A stretch of DNA of 64,000 bases from Cohnella thermotolerans DSM 17683 (lineage in GTDB: Bacteria > Bacillota > Bacilli > Paenibacillales > Paenibacillaceae): the NCBI RefSeq assembly GCF_000429825.1, contig NZ_AUCP01000034.1:1-64000 (forward strand), written 5' to 3'. Made by a program: the position numbers and the translations under genes. This document shows positions 49,910-59,300 of the stretch, piece after piece (position 1 is the stretch's first letter; each line of letters begins with the position of its first letter). Below the pieces are notes generated by a model. It had not been told where the DNA came from, did not search any database, and worked only from the letters and a program-made list of their open reading frames with translations.

Positions 49910-50018
49910 CGGATCGTTCTTCCGCTCGCTGTTGCCCGCAGATTCCTGGGATCGATAACCCCTAGCAGGGTGGGAATCTGCGGACAAAGGCGATCACTTC
50001 GTTGCTCCAGAACGATCC
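49910..50018. repeat. Nested inverted-repeat element between argB and argD
   Basis: Two perfect 11-bp inverted repeats are nested: CGGATCGTTCT (49910-49920) with AGAACGATCCG (50008-50018), and CCGCAGATTCC (49935-49945) with GGAATCTGCGG (49972-49982). Inside the second is a small CCC-TGCTA-GGG hairpin. In the argB-argD transcript this would fold into a three-tier structure of about 109 nt, ending some 47 nt before the argD start. It is no standard terminator (no T run) and matches no riboswitch or T-box I know. Confidence 0.8.
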
Positions 50019-50057
50019 GCTCTTTGCCGGTTGATTCATCGCCTGATTTTTTTAACA

Positions 50058-50843
50058 CTACCCCCGCAAAATGCGGGTCCCAATGCCGCCCTCGCGCACG
50101 GCTCTGCTCAGCACGCGCGGCTCCGCGCCGTTGACGATGACCACTTCCCGCACGTCCCCGTGCAGGCAGCTCATCGCCGCGCGCACCTTCGGAATCATGC
50201 CGCCGTAAATCTCGCCGCTCGCGATCATCTCTTCGATCTCGGCGAACGTGACTTGCGGCAGCACCTTCTTCTCGCCGTCCACTGTCCGCATAATGCCGGG
50301 GACGTCGGTGACGACGATCATGGCGCTCACGCCAAGGCGGGACGCGACCGCCCCGGCCGCCGTGTCCGCGTTGATGTTGTAGCGCTGCCCTTCGGCGTCG
50401 ATGCCGATCGGCGCAATGACGGGCAGGTAGCCTAGCCCGATAATGCCTTCGATCAGCGCCGCGTTCACGCCGGTAATGTCGCCGACGAAGCCGATCTCGT
50501 CGGCGTTCGCGACCGGCCGCGCCTCGATCAACCGGCCGTCCGTGCCGGACAGGCCGAGCGCCTTCGCCCCGTTCTGCTGCAGCCTTCGAACGATCTCCTT
50601 GTTGATCCGTCCCGCGAGCACCATCTCGACGACCTCGAGCGTCGCCTCGTCGGTGGCGCGAAGACCGTTCACGAACCGGCTCTCGATGCCGAGCTTGCCG
50701 AGCGTCTCGTTGATCGCCGGGCCGCCCCCGTGAACGATGACCGGCTGGATGCCGCCGTTCTGAAGCTCCGTCAAATCCTGAAAAAAGGCGTCCGGCAGCG
50801 CAGCCAGCGTGCTGCCTCCGCATTTCATCACGAACCGTTCCAT
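50058..50843 (-). CDS. argB: Acetylglutamate kinase
   Basis: An amino-acid kinase fold of 261 residues that phosphorylates N-acetylglutamate, the second step of the pathway and often feedback-controlled. FVMKCGGSTLAALP, VIVHGGGPAINETL, NINADTAAGAVASRLG and GGMIPKVRAAMSCL are typical. It lacks the N-terminal extension of arginine-inhibited hexameric forms, so feedback inhibition by arginine is less likely (inference). AGGAGG is 9 bases before the ATG, 13 bp after argJ. Confidence 0.96.
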   Translation of the reverse strand: MERFVMKCGGSTLAALPDAFFQDLTELQNGGIQPVIVHGGGPAINETLGKLGIESRFVNGLRATDEATLEVVEMVLAGRINKEIVRRLQQNGAKALGLSGTDGRLIEARPVANADEIGFVGDITGVNAALIEGIIGLGYLPVIAPIGIDAEGQRYNINADTAAGAVASRLGVSAMIVVTDVPGIMRTVDGEKKVLPQVTFAEIEEMIASGEIYGGMIPKVRAAMSCLHGDVREVVIVNGAEPRVLSRAVREGGIGTRILRG

Positions 50844-50856
50844 CGCGGCGCTCCTC

Positions 50857-52083
50857 CTACGTCCGGTAAGCGGCGTTGATCCGCACGTAATCGTAAGTCA
50901 GATCGCAGCCCCACGCGACCGCCCGGCCTTCCCCCGTATGCAAGTCGACGCGGATCGCGACGGTATCGCCCTTTAAGTACGCCAGCGCCGCGTCCTCATC
51001 GAATGGAACGGGCCGCGACTGCTCGAGCACCCGAATGTCGCCGAGCCGGATGTCGACAGTGTTCACGTCGACCGGAACGCCTGCGCGTCCGACGGCGGCG
51101 ATAATCCGTCCCCAGTTGGCGTCCGCTCCGAACGCCGCCGACTTGACGAGGCTCGAGCCGATAATCGTCTTCGCGATCGCCCGGGCGTCTTCGTCGCTGC
51201 GGGCGCCCGTGACGGTCGTCTCGATCAGCTTCGTCGCCCCTTCGCCGTCGCGGGCGATCGCCTTCGCGAGCTGCTCGCATACGTAGCGCAAGCCGTCCGC
51301 GAACGCCGCGAAATCCGGATGCTCCCGGCTCAGCTCCCGATTGCCCGCCAGACCGCTCGCCATCGCAACAAGCATGTCGTTCGTGCTCGTGTCGCCGTCG
51401 ACGGTAATCATATTGAACGTGACGTCGGTCGTCTCGCGGAGCAGCTCCTGCAGCAGCGAAGCCGGAACGGCGGCGTCCGTCGTGACGAAGCCGAGCATCG
51501 TCGCCATGTTCGGGTGAATCATGCCCGAGCCTTTGGCCGCGCCGGCGATCGTGACGGTCTCGCCGTCGACCGTCAGCTTGACGCAGGCCGTCTTCTTCAC
51601 GAGGTCGGTCGTCAGAATCGCCTGGCAGAAATCGTCCGAGCCTTGCGCATCCGCGCGCAGCCGTTCCGGAAGCTTGGCGATGCCGGAGGAGACGCGGTCC
51701 ATTTTGAGCAATTCGCCGATGACTCCCGTGGACGCCACCGCCACCTGATGCTTCGGTACGCCCAGCGCTTCCGCGATCTCCGAACGCATCGTGCGCGCGT
51801 CTTCTTCGCCTTGCTTGCCCGTGCAGGCGTTGGCGTTGCCGCTGTTGACGAGCACGACCCGCAGTTTGCCTTCCTCGGCGAGGCTCTCGCGCGTCACCTG
51901 AAGCGGCGCCGCCTGGAACAAATTCGTCGTGTACACCGCCGCAGCCGCGGCCGGCACCTCGCAGACGATCGCGCCGAGATCGTGGCGATCCGTTTTTTTC
52001 AGGCCGCAGTGGAGCCCTCCGGCCTTGAATCCTTTAGGCGCCGTGATGCCGCCGTCCGGAACGATGTCGTATGTTTTCCCCAT
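50857..52083 (-). CDS. argJ: Bifunctional ornithine acetyltransferase / N-acetylglutamate synthase
   Basis: A protein of 408 residues. It moves the acetyl group from acetylornithine to glutamate, recycling it, and may also make acetylglutamate from acetyl-CoA. The self-cleavage site is Ala-Thr in HPNMATMLGFVTTD, with Thr becoming the nucleophile; VLVNSGNANACTG and ASTGVIGELL are typical. The presence of argJ explains why no argA or argE is needed. GGAGG lies about 12 bases before the ATG, 33 bp after argC. Confidence 0.96.
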   Translation of the reverse strand: MGKTYDIVPDGGITAPKGFKAGGLHCGLKKTDRHDLGAIVCEVPAAAAAVYTTNLFQAAPLQVTRESLAEEGKLRVVLVNSGNANACTGKQGEEDARTMRSEIAEALGVPKHQVAVASTGVIGELLKMDRVSSGIAKLPERLRADAQGSDDFCQAILTTDLVKKTACVKLTVDGETVTIAGAAKGSGMIHPNMATMLGFVTTDAAVPASLLQELLRETTDVTFNMITVDGDTSTNDMLVAMASGLAGNRELSREHPDFAAFADGLRYVCEQLAKAIARDGEGATKLIETTVTGARSDEDARAIAKTIIGSSLVKSAAFGADANWGRIIAAVGRAGVPVDVNTVDIRLGDIRVLEQSRPVPFDEDAALAYLKGDTVAIRVDLHTGEGRAVAWGCDLTYDYVRINAAYRT

Positions 52084-52116
52084 GAGAAGTCCGTTCCTCC
52101 GTTATGAGCGTAATCG

Positions 52117-53175
52117 TTAAGGATAAACCGGAGTAAACCGCAAGCCGAGCGCCTCGTCCCAGCCCATCATCAGGTTCAGGTTCTGGATCGCCTGGCCGGC
52201 CGCTCCCTTGACCAGATTGTCGATGACGGAGATGATCGTGATTCTGCCGGTCCGCGCGTCGACGTTCAGGCCGATATCGCAATAGTTCGAGCCGTACACT
52301 TCCTTCGTCGCCGGATAGGTGCCGGTCGGACGCACCCGGACGAAACGCCGGCCTTCGTAAAATTGACGGTATAATTGCGTGAAATCCTCGCTCGTCCGGC
52401 TGCGGTCCGTCAACGCCGCGTACATCGTGCTCATGATGCCGCGCGTCATCGGGACGAGGTGCGTCGTGAAGGTGGTCGTCACGGGCCGGCCGGCCGCGCG
52501 CGACAGCACCATCTCGATCTCCGGCGTATGCTGGTGTTGGCCGACTTTGTAAGCTTTGAAATTTTCGTTCACTTCGGAAAAATGCGCCGACAGGTTGAGC
52601 CCGCGGCCCGATCCCGACACGCCCGTCTTCGAGTCGATCACGATGCTGTCCGGATCGATCCAGCCCGCTTGCACCGCCGGATAGAGGCCGAGCGTCGTCG
52701 CCGTCGGGAAGCAGCCCGGGTTCGAGACGAACTTCGCGCCGCTTACCTCTTCCCCGAACAGCTCGCTCATGCCGTAGACGGCAAGGTCGAGATACGCCTG
52801 GTCGGGCGCGTCCTTCTTGTACCATTCCTTGTACGTCGCCGGATCCTTCAACCGGAAATCGCCGGACAAGTCGATCACCTTCAGCCCCGCTTCGAGAAAG
52901 TCGGGCGCCAGCTTTGCGCTGACTCCGTGCGGCGTGGCGAGGAACACGACGTCGGCTTTGCCGCGGATGAGCTCCGGATCGACGGCGTCCAGCGTGTCCG
53001 TGACGATCTCCGTCAAATGCGGAAACCCTTCCGAGAAAAGCGTCCCCGCCGCGGACGAGGAGACGACCGACGTAACGGTCACGTTCGGATGGGCCGCCAG
53101 CAGGCGGATCAGCTCGACCCCGCCGTAGCCGGTAGAGCCGACGATGGCCGCGCGTACGTTCGTTGATTGCGTCAT
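52117..53175 (-). CDS. argC: N-acetyl-gamma-glutamyl-phosphate reductase
   Basis: A protein of 352 residues that reduces acetylglutamyl phosphate with NADPH. Rossmann motif IVGSTGYGGVELIRLL, catalytic Cys in SNPGCFPTATTLGL, and His in FTTHLVPMTRGIMST. GGGAGAG is 7 bases before the ATG. It is first in argC-J-B-D-F-G-H, behind two ARG boxes. Confidence 0.97.
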   Translation of the reverse strand: MTQSTNVRAAIVGSTGYGGVELIRLLAAHPNVTVTSVVSSSAAGTLFSEGFPHLTEIVTDTLDAVDPELIRGKADVVFLATPHGVSAKLAPDFLEAGLKVIDLSGDFRLKDPATYKEWYKKDAPDQAYLDLAVYGMSELFGEEVSGAKFVSNPGCFPTATTLGLYPAVQAGWIDPDSIVIDSKTGVSGSGRGLNLSAHFSEVNENFKAYKVGQHQHTPEIEMVLSRAAGRPVTTTFTTHLVPMTRGIMSTMYAALTDRSRTSEDFTQLYRQFYEGRRFVRVRPTGTYPATKEVYGSNYCDIGLNVDARTGRITIISVIDNLVKGAAGQAIQNLNLMMGWDEALGLRFTPVYP

Positions 53176-53289
53176 ATGCGTTCTCTCCCTATGAAAGGTC
53201 CAACAGCCTGGAAAAAACCACCCTTATTGTACCGAATCCAGCCGTGGAAGTAAAAAACAAAAGATGAATCGACCGGACGTTTCGAACTT

Positions 53290-53324
53290 TGTATTATTAT
53301 ACATCCGACGTATTATTTATACAA
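53290..53324 (-). promoter_or_regulatory. Promoter and double ARG box of the arginine operon
   Basis: TGTATTATTATACA (53290-53303) and GTATTATTTATACA (53310-53323) are two palindromic ARG boxes with centres 20 bp apart, as expected for a hexameric ArgR/AhrC. The promoter on the minus strand is TTGTAT (53319-53324), 17 bp, TATAAT (53296-53301), and lies within the boxes. Arginine-bound repressor should therefore block RNA polymerase. Confidence 0.85.
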
Positions 53325-53338
53325 TGGTTTCCGCATGG

Positions 53339-53373
53339 AAAAATCCCCGCGGGAAGGAGATTCCCACGGGGAT
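53339..53373 (-). terminator. Terminator of the amylopullulanase gene
   Basis: On the minus strand, ATCCCCGTGGGAA pairs with TTCCCGCGGGGAT (one G-T pair), loop TCTCC, then TTTTT. Confidence 0.92.
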
Positions 53374-53379
53374 GGCCGG

Positions 53380-56300
53380 TCAGTCGATCCGTTGAAAGAG
53401 TCTGTATACAAGAGCCGCCGCCTGAGCCCGGGTGGACGGGGCTTGCGGTTCGAAAGCGCCGTTCCCGGTGCCGCTCATGATGCCGGCTTGCCGCAAAGCC
53501 TCGACGGCCTCCTTGGCATAGGCCGAGATCGCGGCTTCGTCCTTGAAGCCGTCCGGGTTCGAGCCGTTCTCCAGGCCGGCTTGCAGCAAGCTCGCCGTCT
53601 TGAACGCAAGAACGGCCATATCCTGCCGGGAGATCGGATCGCCGGCGCCGAACGTCCCGTCCGCCTTGCCGCTGACGATGCCCAGCTTCTGGGCGGAAGC
53701 GACGGCGCCGTAGTACCAGGCGCCGCTTCGAACGTCGCCGAGCGTCGTCGCCGCCTGGTCGTCCAGCAGCCCGAACGCGTTCACCAGCATGGCGACGAAT
53801 TCCGCTCGCGTCACGCGGCCGGACGGATCGAATCTTCCGTCTCCGACACCGCCGACCGCCCCTCTTGCCGCCAGTGCGGCAATCGGCTCGGCGAACCAGC
53901 CGGTTGCCGGCACGTCGGCGAAGCTTACGCCCGCATAAACCGCCGCGTACCGTCCGAGACGGTTCGGCTTCAACGTCAGCTTCCCGGTTGCGGCGTCATA
54001 CTTGGCGTTGCCGACCGTTCCGAGCTTGCCGTCTTCGCTCACATACACGGCTACCGCTTGGTAGGGCCGCTCGCCCGGCTTCAGCGTGTAGGCGAGCTCG
54101 ACGACCGCCTTGCCGCCGCCCACGTCGGCTACCGGCTGCCCATCCGCGCTGAGCGCGATCTCGTATACCGGGCTGCCGCCAAGCCGGTTCCGAACGTCGG
54201 CCGGCAGCGAATTGGCGTCGACTTCGGCTACGGTCAGCTTCAGCGTGTTCGGCGGCGTACCCGCTCCCGCGAGCCAGCCGGTCGGCACTGTCACAGAAGC
54301 AAGGCCGGCGTCGATCCGGATCGTCCCGATGCGGGTGCCGCCGTCCAGCAGCGGCTGCACCGGCAGCTCGACGTTCACCGTCCTCGTCCCTTCGTCCGGC
54401 TTCACTTCAAACGTGAAAGTGCTCCCCGCCGCCTGCTGCAGCGCGTTCGTCACCTCGTCGGCCGTGAAGGCGACCGACGCCGTTCCTTGCGCATCCGGCT
54501 TCGCGGACGCTTGCAGCTTGCCCGGCCGCTCCGGCGTCGGCTTCGTCCCCGGCTCCGGCGTCGGCTTCGTCCCCGGCTCCGGCGTCGACGCGCCCGGTTG
54601 ATCCGCAACCGGGCCCGACGGCTTCGAAGGCTTGCTTGCCGCCTCAACGCCCGCCGAGACGTTGCCCGAAGCGTCGACGGTTTGAACGAGCAGCGTATAC
54701 TTCTTGCCGTTCGTCAGCCCGCGGATAACCGCTCGCTGGACGCCTTTGTCGACGACCACCGGATCGACTGTCCCGTCGCCCTTGACCGACACCTTGACCT
54801 TCGCCAGGTCGCTGTCGGCGGGATCCTTCCAGGTGACGGTCAGCTTGCCGTTGCCCGGAATCGCTCTCGCTCCCGTCACTTCGCCGGGCGCGGTCGTATC
54901 GCCTCCGCCTTCGCCCGTGCGGTTGATCGTCAGCTTCAGCGTCTTGGTCGCCTGGCTTGCGCGCCCGTCGTCCGTGTACCAGGGAAGGTCGATCGTCTCC
55001 TGCGTCGGCTCGATGTGCAGCTCGAAGCGGTTCTCCCCGAGGGAGAGCGGGATATTTTCCACGTATACGTTGCCCTGTGCGTCCATGCCACCGTCCGCCA
55101 GCGGCTCGCCGTTGATCGTAAATCGCACGCCGTACGGCACTTTGGCCTTGAGCGTGAACTTGTCGTCCGTCGTCTCGTAAGCGATGTCGTCGCCATAGGA
55201 GATGCGGGGCATCGTCACGATCATCGGCATGTCGCTCCAGCGGAGGACATAATCGTCGATGGTCATTTGGTTGCCGCCCTCGTTGCGAATCGTCAGGCGC
55301 ATGTTCGTGTCGGTCGAGCTGTAAGCCCAGTTGCCGTAGTCCTCGGTATCGTTCTCGACGCGGTTATGGCTCGTGAACGCTTCCGTCGACCAGCTGCCGC
55401 GGGTATATTTGTACTCGATCGATTTGCCCGCCATCATCTTGAACTTGTATTCGACGACGCTCCGGTCGGTGGCGCCGCTAGGCACGTTAAGCTTGCCGCC
55501 GTTCGCGGTCCAGCCATTCAACGTTCCCGCAATGTAAATGTCGTCGGTGGCCGGCGTGTAATCCGGAAGATGGAGCCGCAAGGTGACGTCGACCATGACG
55601 AGCTGCGGCGTAACGCTCCGCTCCCCGGAGAACGCCCGGTTGTACGAGGCGTCGAAGGCCGCCACCTTGTACGTGTACTTCGTCCCGTTGCTCACCGTGT
55701 AATCGGTATAGGACTCCGCGTTCCGCAGCGTCGCGATCTTCGCGTACGTTCCGTCTCCCGATTTGCGGTAAACCTCGTAGCCCGCGGCAGCGTCGCCGGA
55801 AGCCGTCCAGCTCAGGCTCGCCTGCCCGGATTCCGTCACAATCGGCTGGAGCTCCGGAGCAGCGGGAGGCGTCGTATCGCCCGGGTCGGACACGGCGGTG
55901 AAGGACGCTTCCTCCGAGGATACGAACGTCTCCTCGTTGTCCGTCGACGCTTGGGCATAATAGCGGTATACGCCGGGCTCGGTCGGCTCGAATTTGGCTT
56001 TGTACGTTTTGGCCGGACCGTTGTCGCCCTTGTACGCCATGGCGATCTCGGCCGCGTTTGCGGCGTCCCCGTCTTTGTAGACGATCAGCCGTACGGCGAG
56101 ATGGGGCGCTTCTTCGCCGGCGTAAGCCGCGTCGTCCGTCAAGCCGGCCGCTTCGACGTCGACCGTGATGTCGCCCGTCGTATTGCCGACGCCCAGCGTC
56201 ACGTCGGGCGCCTGGCTCGGCTTCGCCACCGACGTAATCGGGAACGACGGCGTCGCGGACGCCATGTCGCCGAGCAGGCTCTCGCCCGATCCCTGAGTAG

Positions 56301-59300
56301 CCGTCACCGCGTAATAGTACTTGATGCCGTTCTCGACAGCGGCATCGGTATAGCTCGTTCCGGTCACGCCGCCCAGCAGCTCGACGGCCCCGCCCTCGAT
56401 CGGCGCGCGGTAGACGCGATAGCCGTCGGCTCCTTCTACGGCGTCCCAGGTCAGCGTCACGCTGCCGTTCCCCGCCTCCGCCTTCAGGTTGGCGGGCGTC
56501 CGGACTGCGGTCAGATTGCCTTCCGACACCATCATGTAGCCGCTCAGCGCCGGAACGGTCAGCTTGATCTTGCCGCCTTCGACCGCAGCGCTGACGCTGC
56601 CGCCCAGCCGGTCCGTCAGCTTCGTGCCGTCCGGCAAATAGCCGGCCACGTCCGCTTCGATCTCGCTTGCCGTATTGCCGCTGTTGACGACGACGAGCGC
56701 GCCCTTCGTCTCGTTCTTGCGCGCGTACGCGATCGTGTTGTCCTGCGCGTAAGCGAGCTTCAGATCGCCGGTGCGGAACACTTCGTTGGCGTTGCGCACT
56801 TCCGCCGCTTTCTTGTACGTGTTGTACAGCTCGGCGTAGCGGCCCGCCGCCTCGTATGCGCCGTTCGATCCGCCGATGCGCTCCCACGGGAACGTGCGCC
56901 GGGAGTCGGGATCCTTCGTGCCGGTGACGCCCACTTCGTCGCCGTAATAGATCGTCGGCGCGCCGGGATAGCCCATCTGGAAGAGCGCGATCAGCGCTTG
57001 CTGCTTGAGCGCCTTGTCGGACGCTTCCGGCGCGATCTTCACGTTCTCTTCTTCCCAGGTCGGATTGTCCAGCTTCGTCAGCGAGCGCACCGTATCGTGG
57101 GAATCGACCAGGTTCAGCATCGCTTGCCAGGCTTCCTTCGGATAATCCTCGCGGATGCGCTCGAGCGCGTCGTTCAGGTTGGCCGCGTTGTTCGCGTTCA
57201 CCGTCTCTTTGCCGCCGTTGATGATGAAGTCCTGGATCGCTCCGCGAAACCGGTAGTTCATGACGGAGTCGAACTGGTCGCCCAGCAGGTACTTCGTCGC
57301 TACGCCCCATTCTTCGCCGAGAATGATCGGCTCGTCGATCGGCTTGCCGTTCGCGTCCGCCCGGCCTTCCGCCGACTTGACGGCTTCGCGGAACTTCCGC
57401 CACGTGCCGCTCGAGACGTCTGGGGCGACGTCCAGCCGCCAGCCGCTGGAGCCCATCCACAGCCACCTCTGGGACGCCGTGTCCTGCATCGCCTTGGCGG
57501 CCTCTTCGTCGGATTTGCCCGTCAGATCGTAGCCGATGACATTGTTGCGGTAGTCCGTGTTGTTCCATTCGTGCTGGCCGTCCAGCGCGTCGGCGTCGCC
57601 TTCCTGCGGCTCCTTCGCGTCCATGGCCGGCAGGGAATCGTAGCCCCACCAAGCGTCATAAGCGTAATGGGTGTTCGAGGTGTCCTTGTCGAGAACCGTC
57701 TGCTCGCCGATCGTAAACCAGGTCGTGAAGCCGAAGTCGTCCGGATACTTGTAATGCTTGCCGGTCGCCGGATTGATCTTGCTCGTGAATTCGGCGATGA
57801 CCTTCTGCTCCGCCTGCTCCTTCGTCATGCCGGGCGTATTGGCTTTCGTCCGCCACACCTTGGCCCAATATTCGTACGCTCCGATCTCCGGATATTTCTC
57901 GTAACGGTCGAAGTAGATCGAGTCGTCGCCCACATGGTTGAAAACGCCGTCGTTAATAATCCGGATGCCCTTCTGGGCCGCCGCCTTGGCGAACTTCTCG
58001 AAGACGGCGTCTGACTTTTTGCGCGTCTCCTCGTAATTCAGCCCGGACGCCGGGTCGCCCGGCTTGTTGTAGACCGGTTCGCCGAACATCGGATCGAGGT
58101 GCTTGTAATCAGTCGCGTCGTACTTGTGGTTGGACGCTGCCCAGGCGACCGGATTCAAGTAAACCGCCGTGACGCCGAGCTGCTTTAGGTAGTCGAGCTT
58201 CTGCTCGATCCCTTGAATGTCCCCGCCGTAAAATTCGTTGGTCCAGACGCCGTCCGTCTTGGCATCGGGATAATAAGGCGCGTTCTCCGGCGAGCTGCGG
58301 TCCGGCCGCTCCGGCACGTCGCCCCACTTGCCCCACACCTGGTCCGGAGCCGGATCGTTCGGGACGCCGCCGTCGAAATATTGCACAGGCGTCTTCTCGA
58401 TCTGTCCCGCGTTCTCGCCCGTCTCGGTGCGGACGCCCCGGGAGCCGTCCGCCAGCTTCGCCCGGTTGTTGCTCTTGTCGCCGTCGAAGAACCGGTCCGG
58501 GAAAATCTGATAGACGACCGCGTTCTTCATCCAGTCCGGGGTATGGTAGTCGGCGGCATAGACGGTCAGGTTGAACGGAATCGCCCCGTCCGCGACGGCC
58601 GTGCCCGTCCCCCCGCTGTTGCCGTCGTCGCCGTACTCCATTTTCTCGGAACCGTCGATCAGAATGAATTTATAGCCCCAAATCCCGATCGTGGTGAAAA
58701 CGTCCTTGGAAATGACCGCCTCATAGTAATCCTGATCGCCGACCGTCGTCGTCTTGCGCATCGGATACGTAGAGGCTATCCCTTCGCCGTCCGTCAGCTC
58801 GACGCGGGCGACCTGCACGTCGTCGTGCTTCACCGCGATGCGGAGCGTCAAGTCCTCCGCGCCTTGCTTGATCGCGCCGAACGGCTTTTTGAACGTAATC
58901 GAGCGGCTGTCGAACGCAACTCGGCTCGCATCCACTTTGCCGTCGTATTTGCCGGTGCCGATCTTGTAATCGGCCGTCAGCCTTTTGGGGCTGGCGGAAT
59001 TGTCGAAGGAGAACGTGACGTCGGCCGTGTCCGACAGCTTGAACTTCAAATTGTCGTTGCCGTCGCCGAAGTTCTCCGCATCCCAGGAGGAGCCCATGAC
59101 CGCCTTCGCTTCATGCGTCCCTTCCGTCAACGTGCGCTGCAGCTTGTAAACCGTATCGTTAAAATAATAATCGACGAAAAATTGCTTGGCTTCCCCTGGC
59201 GACCAGGCGCCTTCGCCGAACTGCTCCTGCAACGAACCGACGAGCCGCGGCCAATTCTCCTCCGTCCGCTTCGGCGCGAAACGCTCGATTCCGGTTACGG

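Noticed and set aside
49966-49982. T-box core (AGGGTGG-like) in the argB-argD gap
   Set aside because: It matches only partly and lies on the plus strand, where no gene follows. The arg genes run on the other strand.
48679-50823. A 714-codon frame suggesting an ArgB-ArgD fusion
   Set aside because: Its first half is argB read out of frame; argD has its own ribosome site and start at 49863.
53335-58014. A 1559-codon open frame on the plus strand opposite the amylopullulanase gene
   Set aside because: It is the antisense shadow of a GC-rich gene, with no ribosome site, a biased Arg/Ala/His composition and no recognisable domain.
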